Of a stretch of 27,460 nt of DNA, positions 14,053-22,220 are shown in pieces. A program made the translations under genes and the position numbers. Source of the DNA: JBJEFI01 sp051873875 (lineage in GTDB: Bacteria; Bacillota; Bacilli; Bacillales; Bacillaceae_G); the NCBI GenBank assembly GCA_051873875.1, contig JBJEFI010000146.1, positions 1-27,460 on the forward strand, written 5' to 3'. Within the stretch, counting starts at the first letter, position 1. The number at the start of each line of letters is the position of its first letter. Below the pieces are notes generated by a model that was not told the DNA's origin, did not search any database, and worked only from the letters and a program-made list of their open reading frames with translations.

Positions 14053-15423
14053 ATGAAGGTTGTGAAATTCGGGGGGAGTTCATTAGCAAATGGAGAGCAA
14101 ATAAAAAAGGTATTTAATATCGTTACGAGCGATAAAGATAGAAAAATTGTTGTAGTTTCTGCGCCCGGAAAACGATTTGATGGCGATGTGAAGGTTACAG
14201 ACTTATTAATCGATTGTGTTCATGTTTTTTTAAAAGACGGGGGTTGTTATGAACAGTATCAGAAAGTCATTTCTAGGTATGAGGAAATATGTGAGCAATT
14301 AAACTTAACTACTGCATTATTAACAGAAATTAAAAATGATTTAACACATACTATTCACGAAAAATACGACAATGAACTTCAACTCATGGATGCTGTAATG
14401 GCCTGTGGTGAAAAATATTGTGCCCAAGTTGTCGCAGCCTATTTTCAATCTCAACAAATAAACACATACTATATTAATCCAAAAGAAGCGGGATTGTATG
14501 TTACTAGTGAGCCTAATAATGCCCAAGTATTACCGAATAGTTATGAGCGATTATTTTCACTTCGTCAATATGAAGGGGTTATTATTTTTCCTGGATTTTT
14601 TGGTTATTCGAAAGAAGGAAAAGTTGTTACGTTTCCAAGAAGCGGATCAGATATTACTGGATCTGTGTTAGCCAATGGCGTGAAAGCAGATATTTATGAA
14701 AATTTTACGGATGTTGATGCTGTTTATTCGGTCAATCCAACAATTATAGATCAACCAAAAGAAATTAAAGAAATTACATATCGAGAAATGCGTGAACTAT
14801 CCTATGCAGGATTCGGTGTATTTCACGATGAAGCTTTACGACCAGCATTTCAAGCAGGGATTCCTGTTAATATAAAAAATACAAATAATCCATCTGCATC
14901 AGGAACATTTATCGTAAAAGAAAGAATTGGAAAAAATGGTCCTGTTAGTGGAATCGCAAGTGATAAAGGATTTTGTAGCCTTTATGTCAGCAAATATTTA
15001 ATGAATAGGGAAATTGGATTCGGTAGACAATTGTTACAAATTCTAGAAGATTATGGCATTTCTTATGAGCATTCACCAAGTGGAATTGATGATATTTCCG
15101 TAATCATGAGTCAAAAACTACTTACAAAAGAAGTAGAAGCGGAAATTGTAAGACGAATTTATGATGAACTACAAGCTGACGATATTGTAGTAGAACATGA
15201 TTTAGCACTAATTATGATTGTTGGTCAAGGAATGCGTCATAATGTAGGGACAACTGCAAGAGCAGCTAATGCATTAGCTAAAGCTTCTATTAACATCGAA
15301 ATGATTAACCAAGGATCATCTGAGGTAAGTATGATGTTTGGTATTAAAGAAAGTGATGAAAAGAAAGCAGTACGTGCGTTGTATGAAGAATTTTTCATTC
15401 CTACCGCAGCCTGTACGTTATAA
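14053..15423 (+). CDS. thrD: Aspartokinase (YclM/ThrD type)
   Basis: Phosphorylates aspartate, the first step to lysine, threonine and methionine. The 456-residue monofunctional enzyme opens with the kinase motif KFGGSS (5-10), then VVVSAPGKR near residue 34, and PRSGSDITGSVLA near residue 196. The C-terminal third carries paired ACT regulatory domains (about residues 305-456, with GQGMRHNVGTTARA and INQGSSEVSMMFGI). The length and opening match aspartokinase III of Bacillus (YclM/ThrD), which is inhibited by threonine with lysine. The ribosome site AGGGGG is 8 nt before the ATG and a CodY-like box overlaps the leader. The space is too short for a lysine riboswitch. hom-thrC-thrB lies about 2.4 kb downstream on the other strand, as a likely partner operon. 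Confidence 0.93.
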   Translation: MKVVKFGGSSLANGEQIKKVFNIVTSDKDRKIVVVSAPGKRFDGDVKVTDLLIDCVHVFLKDGGCYEQYQKVISRYEEICEQLNLTTALLTEIKNDLTHTIHEKYDNELQLMDAVMACGEKYCAQVVAAYFQSQQINTYYINPKEAGLYVTSEPNNAQVLPNSYERLFSLRQYEGVIIFPGFFGYSKEGKVVTFPRSGSDITGSVLANGVKADIYENFTDVDAVYSVNPTIIDQPKEIKEITYREMRELSYAGFGVFHDEALRPAFQAGIPVNIKNTNNPSASGTFIVKERIGKNGPVSGIASDKGFCSLYVSKYLMNREIGFGRQLLQILEDYGISYEHSPSGIDDISVIMSQKLLTKEVEAEIVRRIYDELQADDIVVEHDLALIMIVGQGMRHNVGTTARAANALAKASINIEMINQGSSEVSMMFGIKESDEKKAVRALYEEFFIPTAACTL

Positions 15424-15441
15424 CTTTATATATTAACCAAA

Positions 15442-15473
15442 GAAAAAAGACTGTTAATACACAGTCTTTTTTC
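15442..15473 (+). terminator. Intrinsic terminator after aspartokinase
   Basis: GAAAAAAGACTGT (15442-15454) pairs with ACAGTCTTTTTTC (15461-15473) across TAATAC. Confidence 0.9.
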
Positions 15474-15604
15474 TAATTAGTAGTTTAGTAAACCTATATT
15501 CATTTTCTATTTAAATAAATTTGTCCGATAACAATTATTATTGGACAAACCTTAATAAATTAAGGCATAATAGAAAAAGAGTTTATAGAAAAGAAGAGGG
15601 ATTT

Positions 15605-16423
15605 ATGTACATATTAGAGGTCTTTGATGAATTTTTAGAAGATTATACATTTAGTGAATCGACTATTTTAGCATATAAAAATGAGATTAACAGGTTTATT
15701 TCTTTCGCAGGAAACATTGAAGTAAGCAAATTAAATAAAAGGCTAATAAAGCGGTATTTTATGATTGTGGTAAGCAAATATTCGCCAAGAACTCAGCGGC
15801 GGACTCTTGCCTTTATAAAATCGTTTACAAGATATATGATGGCATATGATTACATAACGGAAGATATCACGTTACAGGTAAAAGTAGCGCAAATAAATAA
15901 AGATATACGAGCAAACTATAGTATTGATACAAAAATAAATATTTATCAACTAATCGAATCGATTTCTAAAATTGAAGATAAAGCAATTATAGCCATCGCT
16001 TTATTAACAGGGTTACGTTTAAGCGAAATAGAACAACTAAAATGGAGCGATATTTACGATGGATATATACACGTAAGAGACGGAAAAGGGAATAAAGACC
16101 GATACGTTGTTCTTTCTCCAACGTTAAAATCAATTTTAAACGAATACTATACAACATATTTATTTGATAAGCGGAGTTATTTATTTATTAGCAATCGAGG
16201 TTTGCGAATGAGCGGGAAAACGATTAGTAGACGGATTAAAAAGTATACGGGAACGAATCCGCATTCTTGTCGTGTTACGTTTGCAACAACGCTTATTAAG
16301 AATGGATGTGATGTTGAAACATTACGTGCAAATATGGGCCATGCTTCAATTTCTACAACGCAAGCTTACATAGATCGATCCAAGCTAGATGCTGTTAGTG
16401 CAGCCATGCAGTTTATACAATAA
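15605..16423 (+). CDS. Orphan tyrosine recombinase, 272 aa
   Basis: A site-specific recombinase of the phage-integrase/Xer family. An N-terminal SAM-like core-binding domain (about residues 1-95) precedes the catalytic domain. The catalytic residues are all present: R138 (LLTGLRLSE), a beta-hairpin Lys (K161 or K164 in GKGNKDR), H220-x-x-R223 (PHSCR), H246 (MGHAS) and nucleophile Y255. The usual second His after the HxxR box is Val here. Start ATG 15605 has AGAGGG upstream; the frame is open back to a TTG at 15521 but without a ribosome site. It is shorter than XerC/XerD (about 300) and stands alone. Codons such as CGG and ACG are used more than in its neighbours, suggesting later arrival. 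No attachment sites were found. Confidence 0.88.
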   Translation: MYILEVFDEFLEDYTFSESTILAYKNEINRFISFAGNIEVSKLNKRLIKRYFMIVVSKYSPRTQRRTLAFIKSFTRYMMAYDYITEDITLQVKVAQINKDIRANYSIDTKINIYQLIESISKIEDKAIIAIALLTGLRLSEIEQLKWSDIYDGYIHVRDGKGNKDRYVVLSPTLKSILNEYYTTYLFDKRSYLFISNRGLRMSGKTISRRIKKYTGTNPHSCRVTFATTLIKNGCDVETLRANMGHASISTTQAYIDRSKLDAVSAAMQFIQ

Positions 16424-16499
16424 TAAAATGTCACCAAAAATCTACTTTAGAATAAATTAAATCAAACATTATATTATTGTTTATTTAAGGAGACTAATT

Positions 16500-16652
16500 A
16501 TGCATGTTATTTATAATCCATATTGGCATTCAGGGACATGGTACGCACCTCCATGGTATACACCATCTGTATTCTTACCATCTGCTATTTGGGGAAGTGG
16601 ATTTCGGTCATATTATGAAGGAACATGGGATAGACTGCTGTTTAAATTTTAA
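16500..16652 (+). CDS. Small Trp/Tyr-rich protein, 50 aa
   Basis: A 50-codon ORF starting MHVIYNPYWHSGTWYAPPW and ending GTWDRLLFKF. Eleven of 50 residues are Trp or Tyr, with four Pro and several Phe and Gly, and there is no membrane helix or signal peptide. The ribosome site AAGGAG is 7 nt before the ATG and a strong terminator follows the stop by 10 nt. This composition recalls short spore-coat or surface peptides that crosslink through tyrosine, but no specific family was recognised. It follows the recombinase by 76 nt and could be transcribed with it. Confidence 0.75.
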   Translation: MHVIYNPYWHSGTWYAPPWYTPSVFLPSAIWGSGFRSYYEGTWDRLLFKF

Positions 16653-16662
16653 CGAAATAACA

Positions 16663-16700
16663 AAAAGGTCTCTAATTTATTATATAGAGACCTTTTAATT
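16663..16700. terminator. Bidirectional terminator
   Basis: AAAAGGTCTCTA (16663-16674) pairs with TAGAGACCTTTT (16685-16696). It serves the 50-aa gene and the opposing 94-aa gene. Confidence 0.88.
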
Positions 16701-16702
16701 TT

Positions 16703-16987
16703 CTATTTTGTCACATCAAATTCATGCCCACCAGACACATCGAATTGATGTTCAACTTTTTCTATTGTCTCATCTTCAAATTTAGCTACTAAGCGATCTG
16801 CTTCTAATGAAGAGCGTAGACTATTTTCCACTGCATCTTTTGCATTATTTAACGTTTCATGTGCTGCTTTATGTAGCGTTTGACTTGACGGGGTATTAGT
16901 TGCTGCGTTTACCATTTTTCCTGCAGCATCCACAGAATATTGCAGCTGCTCAAGATCAGTTGTTTTACTTACATACGTTTTTTTCAA
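16703..16987 (-). CDS. Small helical hypothetical protein, 94 aa
   Basis: A 94-residue soluble protein, mostly helical, rich in Ala, Asn and Glu, with a middle segment LHKAAHETLNNAKDAVENSL that could form an amphipathic or coiled-coil helix, and a tail with a small repeat, HQFDVSGG then HEFDVTK. It starts at TTG 16987 with GGAGGTG 9 nt upstream; no ATG fits. The family is not recognised. It converges on the aromatic 50-aa gene and shares its terminator. A structural or spore-associated role is possible but not shown. Confidence 0.8.
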   Translation of the reverse strand: MKKTYVSKTTDLEQLQYSVDAAGKMVNAATNTPSSQTLHKAAHETLNNAKDAVENSLRSSLEADRLVAKFEDETIEKVEHQFDVSGGHEFDVTK

Positions 16988-17287
16988 TCTATATACACCT
17001 CCTATATAATAATAGGATAAGTAGGATAATGAAATTTATACGAATTCTAATAATCTTTACTAAAAAGTCGAAAAATCATATGTTAGGTTGAATTATTATT
17101 CAAAATCATGTTGGTTTGTTACAAAAAACACGGCTTTATAAAAAAGTAAGATGAATAAAAATGCATAAATAGATAGATTTAATAAAGTCTTAAATTGATT
17201 ACAAATATAGATTTGAAATTAACACCGTGTGCAATAATTAAAGTTCCAAATTTTATTATTTATTAATTGAATGTATAAGAAAGGGAA

Positions 17288-17364
17288 GACTACAACAAAG
17301 GTTAGATATATATTTTATCGTTTATCTAGTTTACATAATATATATTCTACCGAGTTGTAAAGTC
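17288..17364. repeat. Long imperfect inverted repeat, 77 nt
   Basis: The outer arms GACTACAAC (17288-17296) and GTTGTAAAGTC (17354-17364) pair with an AA bulge. Inner arms GGTTAGATATATATT (17300-17314) and AATATATATTCTACC (17337-17351) pair with two single-base bulges. The result is a hairpin of over 20 pairs with no ORF. It could be a small RNA, a MITE-like remnant or an operator. Confidence 0.55.
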
Positions 17365-17426
17365 GATAAATAAACTTGTTTCAATATTAAAGTATACTTT
17401 TTATTTTGAGATTTAAGGCGAAAATT

Positions 17427-17494
17427 TTAAACAAACAAATTACAATTTATATACGCTTAATATGTATACACAAATTGATTACATGTTTGTTTAA
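17427..17494. repeat. Imperfect inverted repeat, possibly a terminator
   Basis: TTAAACAAACA (17427-17437) and TGTTTGTTTAA (17484-17494) are perfect 11-bp arms. Inside, CAATTT pairs with AAATTG and TATAC with GTATA. It abuts the stop codon of the minus-strand gene ending at 17496, and on that strand the second arm is followed by AATTTT, so it may terminate that gene. Confidence 0.6.
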
Positions 17495-17495
17495 G

Positions 17496-17726
17496 TTAAC
17501 TGTCTTCTAATAATCCTAAATCAACTAGTTTTTTTAGTTCATCTGGATGTTCTTTAAACCATCTAACCGCTAAATATTGAGTTATTGTACTAGCAATCAT
17601 TAAAAATAAAAAAAGAGGAAGATTAAATATTTCTTCAATAAAAAGACTAGTTATCATCAATCCAAAAACAAGACCCTTTATAATAATGGATAGCAACATT
17701 CCACCATAGTATACGTATTTTTGCAT
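17496..17726 (-). CDS. Small membrane protein with two helices, 76 aa
   Basis: A 76-residue protein with two hydrophobic segments (about residues 7-29 and 34-52) and a charged C-terminal tail, RWFKEHPDELKKLVDLGLLE, that should face the cytoplasm. The ribosome site GGGAGGG is about 10 nt before the ATG at 17726. It is transcribed in the same direction as thrB but a terminator lies between them, so it probably has its own promoter. Family not recognised. Confidence 0.8.
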   Translation of the reverse strand: MQKYVYYGGMLLSIIIKGLVFGLMITSLFIEEIFNLPLFLFLMIASTITQYLAVRWFKEHPDELKKLVDLGLLEDS

Positions 17727-17810
17727 ATATAATATCCCTCCCTTTAATTTTAATAAGTACTATTTCTTATTATATTCAGAAAAAACCTTTTAAATACAAA
17801 ATTTGTCTAC

Positions 17811-17840
17811 AAAAAGACTGTAGCAATGAATACTACAGTC
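17811..17840 (-). terminator. Terminator of the hom-thrC-thrB operon
   Basis: GACTGTAG (17816-17823) pairs with CTACAGTC (17833-17840). Read on the minus strand the stem is followed by TTTTT (complement of 17811-17815). Confidence 0.9.
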
Positions 17841-17861
17841 GAAATATGAGTTAATATATAC

Positions 17862-18749
17862 TCAATTTGTGTTTAATTGATATACTTTCAGACCTTGTTT
17901 GTCAATTTTTACCTTTTTTACTAGAATAGACGCAGGTAAACTTTGTTGTAAAGAATCGATAATAACAGTAGGATCTTCTATTGGAATAAACGCTAATAAG
18001 GCAGGTCCCGCTCCACTCAAAACCGTTCCGTATCCCCCTTTTTGTTTCACAATTTCCCTTACTTGTTCAAAAATTGGAATAAGTTTTTTTCGATATGGTT
18101 CATGAAAAATATCTTTTTCTAAAACCGCGGATAAATTCTCGTTATCTCCTGAATATAACGATGCAACTAAGACGTTAGCAATTGCACTTCCTGTAACTGC
18201 TTGCTTATAAGTTAATGTTTCCGGAAGAACAGATCGACTTAACGATGTTTTTAGTTCTGTTTCAGGAATCACTGCAATTAAATCAAATGAAGGATTAGTA
18301 ATTGTACAATATGTAGTATGATTATCTACTGTCATTCCCACAACAATCCCTCCTAAAATAGATGGAACTATATTATCAGGATGTCCTTCTATTTTAGCTG
18401 CGATTTGTATTTTTTCTTCTTGGGATAAATATAAATTACCTAAAACATTTGCTATTTCAATGCCTGCTACAATTGCACTACCGCTGCTCCCTAATCCTCT
18501 TGTTAAAGGAATTTCACTTTCCACATATAAAGTATGGGGCTCTAATGAAGAACAAATGGATAGTGCCGTTTCAATAATTAAATTTGTTTCATCAGTTGGT
18601 ATGTCTTCTCCAAAAGGATGAATAACCTCCCATGCCTTTTTTTTCTCACCTATTGTAACTGTTAAATATAAATTAAGTGCCATGCCGATTGAATCAAAGC
18701 CAGGTCCTAAATTAGCTGTACTAGCAGGAACGACGATTTTTACACTCAT
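17862..18749 (-). CDS. thrB: Homoserine kinase
   Basis: Phosphorylates homoserine to O-phosphohomoserine, the substrate of threonine synthase. It is a 295-residue GHMP-family kinase with the N-terminal VPASTANLGPGFDSIG motif, the ATP-binding PLTRGLGSSGSA (81-92), and the C-terminal GTVLSGAGPALLAF motif. Length is normal. Its ATG overlaps the thrC stop by 4 nt (ATGA), indicating translational coupling, and it is the last gene of the operon before a strong terminator. Confidence 0.96.
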   Translation of the reverse strand: MSVKIVVPASTANLGPGFDSIGMALNLYLTVTIGEKKKAWEVIHPFGEDIPTDETNLIIETALSICSSLEPHTLYVESEIPLTRGLGSSGSAIVAGIEIANVLGNLYLSQEEKIQIAAKIEGHPDNIVPSILGGIVVGMTVDNHTTYCTITNPSFDLIAVIPETELKTSLSRSVLPETLTYKQAVTGSAIANVLVASLYSGDNENLSAVLEKDIFHEPYRKKLIPIFEQVREIVKQKGGYGTVLSGAGPALLAFIPIEDPTVIIDSLQQSLPASILVKKVKIDKQGLKVYQLNTN

Positions 18750-19801
18750 ATCATCACCGTTTCACGAATGTAATTGACGATATCCCCTTTGTTTTGCAAA
18801 TGATGAATATCAACCTCTGAGTAGTTAATAGCTGTATCTGGATCTTTTAATCCATTCCCAGTTAATACTAATACAACTTTTTCTCCTTGTTTGATTCTTC
18901 CTAATCGAATGTCTTTAATTAAACCCGCTACAGATGCACATGATCCTGGTTCAGCGAATACCCCTTCATGACTTGCTAATAACTGATAGGCTTCTATAAT
19001 TTCTTTATCTGTAACAGCAGAAATATAACCACTTGATTGTTCAATTGCTTCTGTGGCTGTTTCCCAACTTGCTGGATTGCCAATACGAATAGCTGTTGCA
19101 ATTGTTTCAGGATTTTCAATTGGATATCCTTTTACGATTGGTGCAGCTCCCTCTGCTTGAAATCCGTGTATTCTTGGCTTTTTATGCCCAAAAATTTGAT
19201 TATATTCATTAAATCCTTTCCAATAAGCAGTAATATTTCCCGCATTTCCAACAGGAATACAAAGTACATCCGGCGCATTACCTAAATCATCAATAATTTC
19301 AAAAGCTGCTGTTTTTTGACCTTCTATCCGATAAGGATTTACAGAATTCACTAATGTTACTGGTTCTGTATGAGCAATTTCGCGAACCGCTTGTAAAGCT
19401 TCATCAAAATTTCCATCAATCGAAACAATTTCTGCACCATATACAATCGCTTGAGCTAATTTACCTAAAGCTATCTTGCCATTTGGGATAACGATAATAG
19501 CTTTCATATTTGCTCTAGTTGCATATGCCGCTGCAGAAGCAGATGTGTTACCTGTAGAAGCACAAATTACTGCTTTTGATCCTTCTTCCTTCGCTTTAGC
19601 AATTGCCATGGCCATTCCACGATCTTTAAATGAACCAGTCGGATTTAAGCCTTCATATTTTGCATACAGGGAAACTCCAAATTTTTTAGATAGTCGAAAA
19701 AGCGGTATTAAAGGTGTATTACCTTCATGTAACGAAATATGGGGTGTTTTATCCGAAACTGGTAAATAATCTTTATAGCGTTTAATTAATCCCTCGTACA
19801 T
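18746..19801 (-). CDS. thrC: Threonine synthase
   Basis: Converts O-phosphohomoserine to threonine with pyridoxal phosphate. The 351-residue enzyme belongs to the short fold-type II branch found in Bacillus. The PLP lysine is K59 in TGSFKDRG; ASTGNTSASAAAYA near residue 85 and the phosphate-binding PVGNAGNITA near residue 188 are intact. It starts 4 nt after the hom stop and overlaps thrB by 4 nt, so the three genes form one tight operon. Confidence 0.96.
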   Translation of the reverse strand: MYEGLIKRYKDYLPVSDKTPHISLHEGNTPLIPLFRLSKKFGVSLYAKYEGLNPTGSFKDRGMAMAIAKAKEEGSKAVICASTGNTSASAAAYATRANMKAIIVIPNGKIALGKLAQAIVYGAEIVSIDGNFDEALQAVREIAHTEPVTLVNSVNPYRIEGQKTAAFEIIDDLGNAPDVLCIPVGNAGNITAYWKGFNEYNQIFGHKKPRIHGFQAEGAAPIVKGYPIENPETIATAIRIGNPASWETATEAIEQSSGYISAVTDKEIIEAYQLLASHEGVFAEPGSCASVAGLIKDIRLGRIKQGEKVVLVLTGNGLKDPDTAINYSEVDIHHLQNKGDIVNYIRETVMI

Positions 19802-19805
19802 ATTA

Positions 19806-21089
19806 CTACTTCCCTTCTACGTCATAATAACTTGCTATTTCTTTTACAATGCCTTCTAAAACAGATAATGCACTTTCAAAATGTGCTTTTGAAGTTTTAT
19901 GGGTAACGATTACAACTTCAGCTGTATTATGATTAACTGGTAACTGTAATATTTTTTCGAAACTAATATCATAATCAGCGAAGGCTTTTGTAAGTTTTAA
20001 AAACATTCCTGGTTCATCTTGCATGAATAAGCGAATGTAATATTTAGAAAAAATATTATTATCACTTTGTTTTTCCCCTTGCTGAGTTGCGATAGCCATA
20101 TGTTTACCAGTTGTATCTAATCGTACATGTTTTAAAACAGCAACTAAATCGCTCACAACTGCTGTAGCTGTTGGAAGTGAACCTGCACCGGGACCATAGA
20201 ACATTGTTTCTCCTATTGCAGTACCGTATACATATATTGCATTATACTCATTATGAACCCCAGTTAAAGGATGTGTATTAGGTAACAATGTCGGGACTAC
20301 ACTTAATGATACAGCTCCATCTTGTTCCTCTGCTTTTCCAATTAATTTCATTGTTAAACCTAACTGTTGAGATAACTCTAAATCTCGCTTTGTTATGTCG
20401 CGTATTCCCTTTATATATACATCGTCTAATGAGAGTTTTAAGGAAAAGCCTAATGTTCCTAAAATCACAATCTTTCTTGCTGCATCTAAACCATCTACAT
20501 CTGCAGTTGGATCAGATTCTGCAAATCCTAATCGTTGAGCTTCTGTCAAAGCTGTTTCATAATCCCAATTATTTTGAATCATTTTTGTAAGCATAAAATT
20601 TGTTGTACCGTTAACAATCCCCATCATTTTTGTTATTCGATCAGATGCTAGTCCATCTACTAAACCACGAAGAATTGGAATACCTCCAGCTACGCTGGCC
20701 TCATAATATAAGTCACAACCATTTTCCTGCGCAATTGTTAATAGTTCAGCACCATATAATGCCATTAAATCTTTGTTTGCAGTAATAACATGCTTGCCGT
20801 TTTTTAAAGCTTGAACAATGTAATCTTTTGTATGTTCAATCCCCCCCATTACTTCAATAATGATATGTATCGAATCATCATTTAAAATATCATCAGGATT
20901 ATCTGTTAAAAAACCTTCTTTAACATCGATATTTCTTGATTTAGTTAAATTTTTTACGAGTGCTTTTTTTACGTCAACGTGACACCCAGTATCACGAGTA
21001 ATTTTTGAAGCATTTTGGCGTAATATTTTTAACACTCCAGTTCCTACAGTTCCTAGACCTAAAATCCCGATGTTTACAACGTTGTCCAT
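19806..21089 (-). CDS. hom: Homoserine dehydrogenase
   Basis: Reduces aspartate semialdehyde to homoserine with NAD(P)H, the branch point to threonine and methionine. The 427-residue monofunctional enzyme has an N-terminal Rossmann motif GLGTVGTGV (11-19), the catalytic-domain segment GIVNGTTNFMLTKM near residue 158 and DVDGLDAARK near residue 198, and a C-terminal ACT domain (about residues 345-425, starting YIRLFMQDEPGMF) expected to bind threonine. The ribosome site GGAGGGG precedes the ATG. First gene of hom-thrC-thrB, with a sigma-A-like promoter upstream. A CodY-like match near 21164-21178 is only 10 of 15, so control by CodY here is unproven. Confidence 0.96.
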   Translation of the reverse strand: MDNVVNIGILGLGTVGTGVLKILRQNASKITRDTGCHVDVKKALVKNLTKSRNIDVKEGFLTDNPDDILNDDSIHIIIEVMGGIEHTKDYIVQALKNGKHVITANKDLMALYGAELLTIAQENGCDLYYEASVAGGIPILRGLVDGLASDRITKMMGIVNGTTNFMLTKMIQNNWDYETALTEAQRLGFAESDPTADVDGLDAARKIVILGTLGFSLKLSLDDVYIKGIRDITKRDLELSQQLGLTMKLIGKAEEQDGAVSLSVVPTLLPNTHPLTGVHNEYNAIYVYGTAIGETMFYGPGAGSLPTATAVVSDLVAVLKHVRLDTTGKHMAIATQQGEKQSDNNIFSKYYIRLFMQDEPGMFLKLTKAFADYDISFEKILQLPVNHNTAEVVIVTHKTSKAHFESALSVLEGIVKEIASYYDVEGK

Positions 21090-21124
21090 CTTTCTGCCCC
21101 TCCATAAATTTATGATTATCTTTC

Positions 21125-21154
21125 ATTATATTCAACAAATTCTTAATTGTACAA
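21125..21154 (-). promoter_or_regulatory. Promoter of the hom operon
   Basis: On the minus strand a perfect TATAAT (complement of 21125-21130) lies 18 nt downstream of TTGTAC (complement of 21149-21154), giving a leader of about 30 nt. No T-box or riboswitch fits in that space. Confidence 0.65.
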
Positions 21155-21190
21155 TAATTTTTATAAAATTCAGTATAATTTGACGAATAA

Positions 21191-21231
21191 ACAAAAAAAG
21201 GAAAGCAACTCTATTAAATAAAGCGCTTTCC
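21191..21231 (-). terminator. Terminator of the 45-aa gene
   Basis: GGAAAGC (21200-21206) pairs with GCTTTCC (21225-21231). On the minus strand the stem is followed by TTTTTTTG (complement of 21192-21199). It separates the small gene from the hom promoter. Confidence 0.8.
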
Positions 21232-21234
21232 TTC

Positions 21235-21372
21235 TTATTTATTTCGTTTAGGTATATTTTCTATTTCTGATTCTTCTGCCATCCTTAATATGTAATGAAA
21301 AATTCCTACAAATCCACATATTGTTAATATAATAAATAGAATAAGTAAGAGTTGCCCTCCGATAGTATTCAA
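21235..21372 (-). CDS. Small single-pass membrane protein, 45 aa
   Basis: A 45-codon ORF that starts at TTG (21372) with AAAGGGGG 6 nt upstream. It begins MNTIGGQLLLILFIILTI, a single membrane helix to about residue 28, followed by a charged tail (RMAEESEIENIPKRNK). The stop is directly followed by a terminator. It lies between the M15-type peptidase gene and hom. No family recognised; the strong ribosome site and terminator argue that it is real. Confidence 0.72.
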   Translation of the reverse strand: MNTIGGQLLLILFIILTICGFVGIFHYILRMAEESEIENIPKRNK

Positions 21373-21432
21373 AAGTATTCCCCCTTTATAGTATTGAATA
21401 TATGTTAATCATTTCTATAACATGTTACTTTC

Positions 21433-22110
21433 TTAATTTAAAACCTTTTCAAAATGCTGATAGTCTGGATTTTTCCAGTCTCCACCCCATGTCCATCCTC
21501 TTGAAATAAAAGCTTTATAGCAATCATCTCCTTCTACTATCATTCCTTGTCGAATACTCGATCGATTTTTATATGCGAATGATGTAGCGGGAAATGTTTG
21601 ATTATTAAGAACGTGAGGATTTTGAAGTGGATTAATATCAATTGCTAATCCTTTTGCATGATTAGATAAGTAATTTGTTTTAGCGATAGTTCGATAACAA
21701 AATGCAGATGTATTATTAGCTAACATAGACTGTTCATCATTTGCATTAAATTCATCTATTAAGGTGATTTTAGCAATTGGATATCGTTTACTATATAATT
21801 CCTTAAAAATGGCTACAATTTCATCAGCAACTTGCTTATTTACAATTAATTCACCAAGCTGTTTATCCCCATTAAAATCAATATAAGTGACTTGAATATA
21901 CGCTAAATCATCATATGTTATAAATGAATTCTTCTTCATCGATTTACCTTCCATTTTTCTTTTTACAACTGAAGGAATATTTGATGTTTTGAAGATTACT
22001 TTATCTTCTTGAGATAATGCTACTCTGGTTATTAACAAACTAGAATTTCTAGATAAACTAATGATAATAAAGCAAATGAGGAGTAATTTAAAAATACGAT
22101 AGCTTTTCAA
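21433..22110 (-). CDS. Membrane-anchored M15-type D-Ala-D-Ala carboxypeptidase-like protein
   Basis: A 225-residue zinc peptidase of the VanY/CwlK (M15) type, expected to cut peptidoglycan peptides outside the cell. An N-terminal hydrophobic helix (about residues 6-20) acts as signal or anchor. The zinc-binding motifs are present: H151 and D158 in SNHAKGLAIDIN and H219 in DYQHFEK. TTG at 22110 is taken as start because GGTAGGTG is 7 nt before it; ATG 22116 is also in frame but too close to that site. It is followed after 60 nt by the 45-aa membrane gene. Endopeptidase (CwlK-like) and carboxypeptidase activities cannot be told apart from sequence. Confidence 0.85.
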   Translation of the reverse strand: MKSYRIFKLLLICFIIISLSRNSSLLITRVALSQEDKVIFKTSNIPSVVKRKMEGKSMKKNSFITYDDLAYIQVTYIDFNGDKQLGELIVNKQVADEIVAIFKELYSKRYPIAKITLIDEFNANDEQSMLANNTSAFCYRTIAKTNYLSNHAKGLAIDINPLQNPHVLNNQTFPATSFAYKNRSSIRQGMIVEGDDCYKAFISRGWTWGGDWKNPDYQHFEKVLN

Positions 22111-22170
22111 TATCATTCACCTACCATTCATTACTATTATATAAGCTGAAAATATCTGTAATATACATAT

Positions 22171-22208
22171 AAAATAAAAAAGAGATGGCCGCTTGGTCCA
22201 TCTCTTTT
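22171..22208 (-). terminator. Terminator of ppaC
   Basis: AAAAGAGATGG (22178-22188) pairs perfectly with CCATCTCTTTT (22198-22208). On the minus strand the stem continues into TTTTATTTT. Confidence 0.92.
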
Positions 22209-22220
22209 ATCAGAAATATA

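Larger units (their letters stand above)
16988..17495. other. 508-bp AT-rich intergenic region with two inverted repeats
   Basis: No ORF with a ribosome site was found on either strand. The region contains two long imperfect inverted repeats, listed separately, and otherwise A+T-rich DNA. Its right end is the 3' flank of a minus-strand gene; its left end must hold the promoter of the 94-aa gene, but no clear promoter was recognised. Confidence 0.6.

Noticed and set aside
15424..16500. Attachment sites or an integrated element around the tyrosine recombinase
   Set aside because: I looked for direct repeats flanking the gene and for a tRNA gene nearby and saw neither.
21090..21190. T-box leader or riboswitch before hom
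   Set aside because: The promoter is about 30 nt from the start codon and there is no T-box sequence or terminator.
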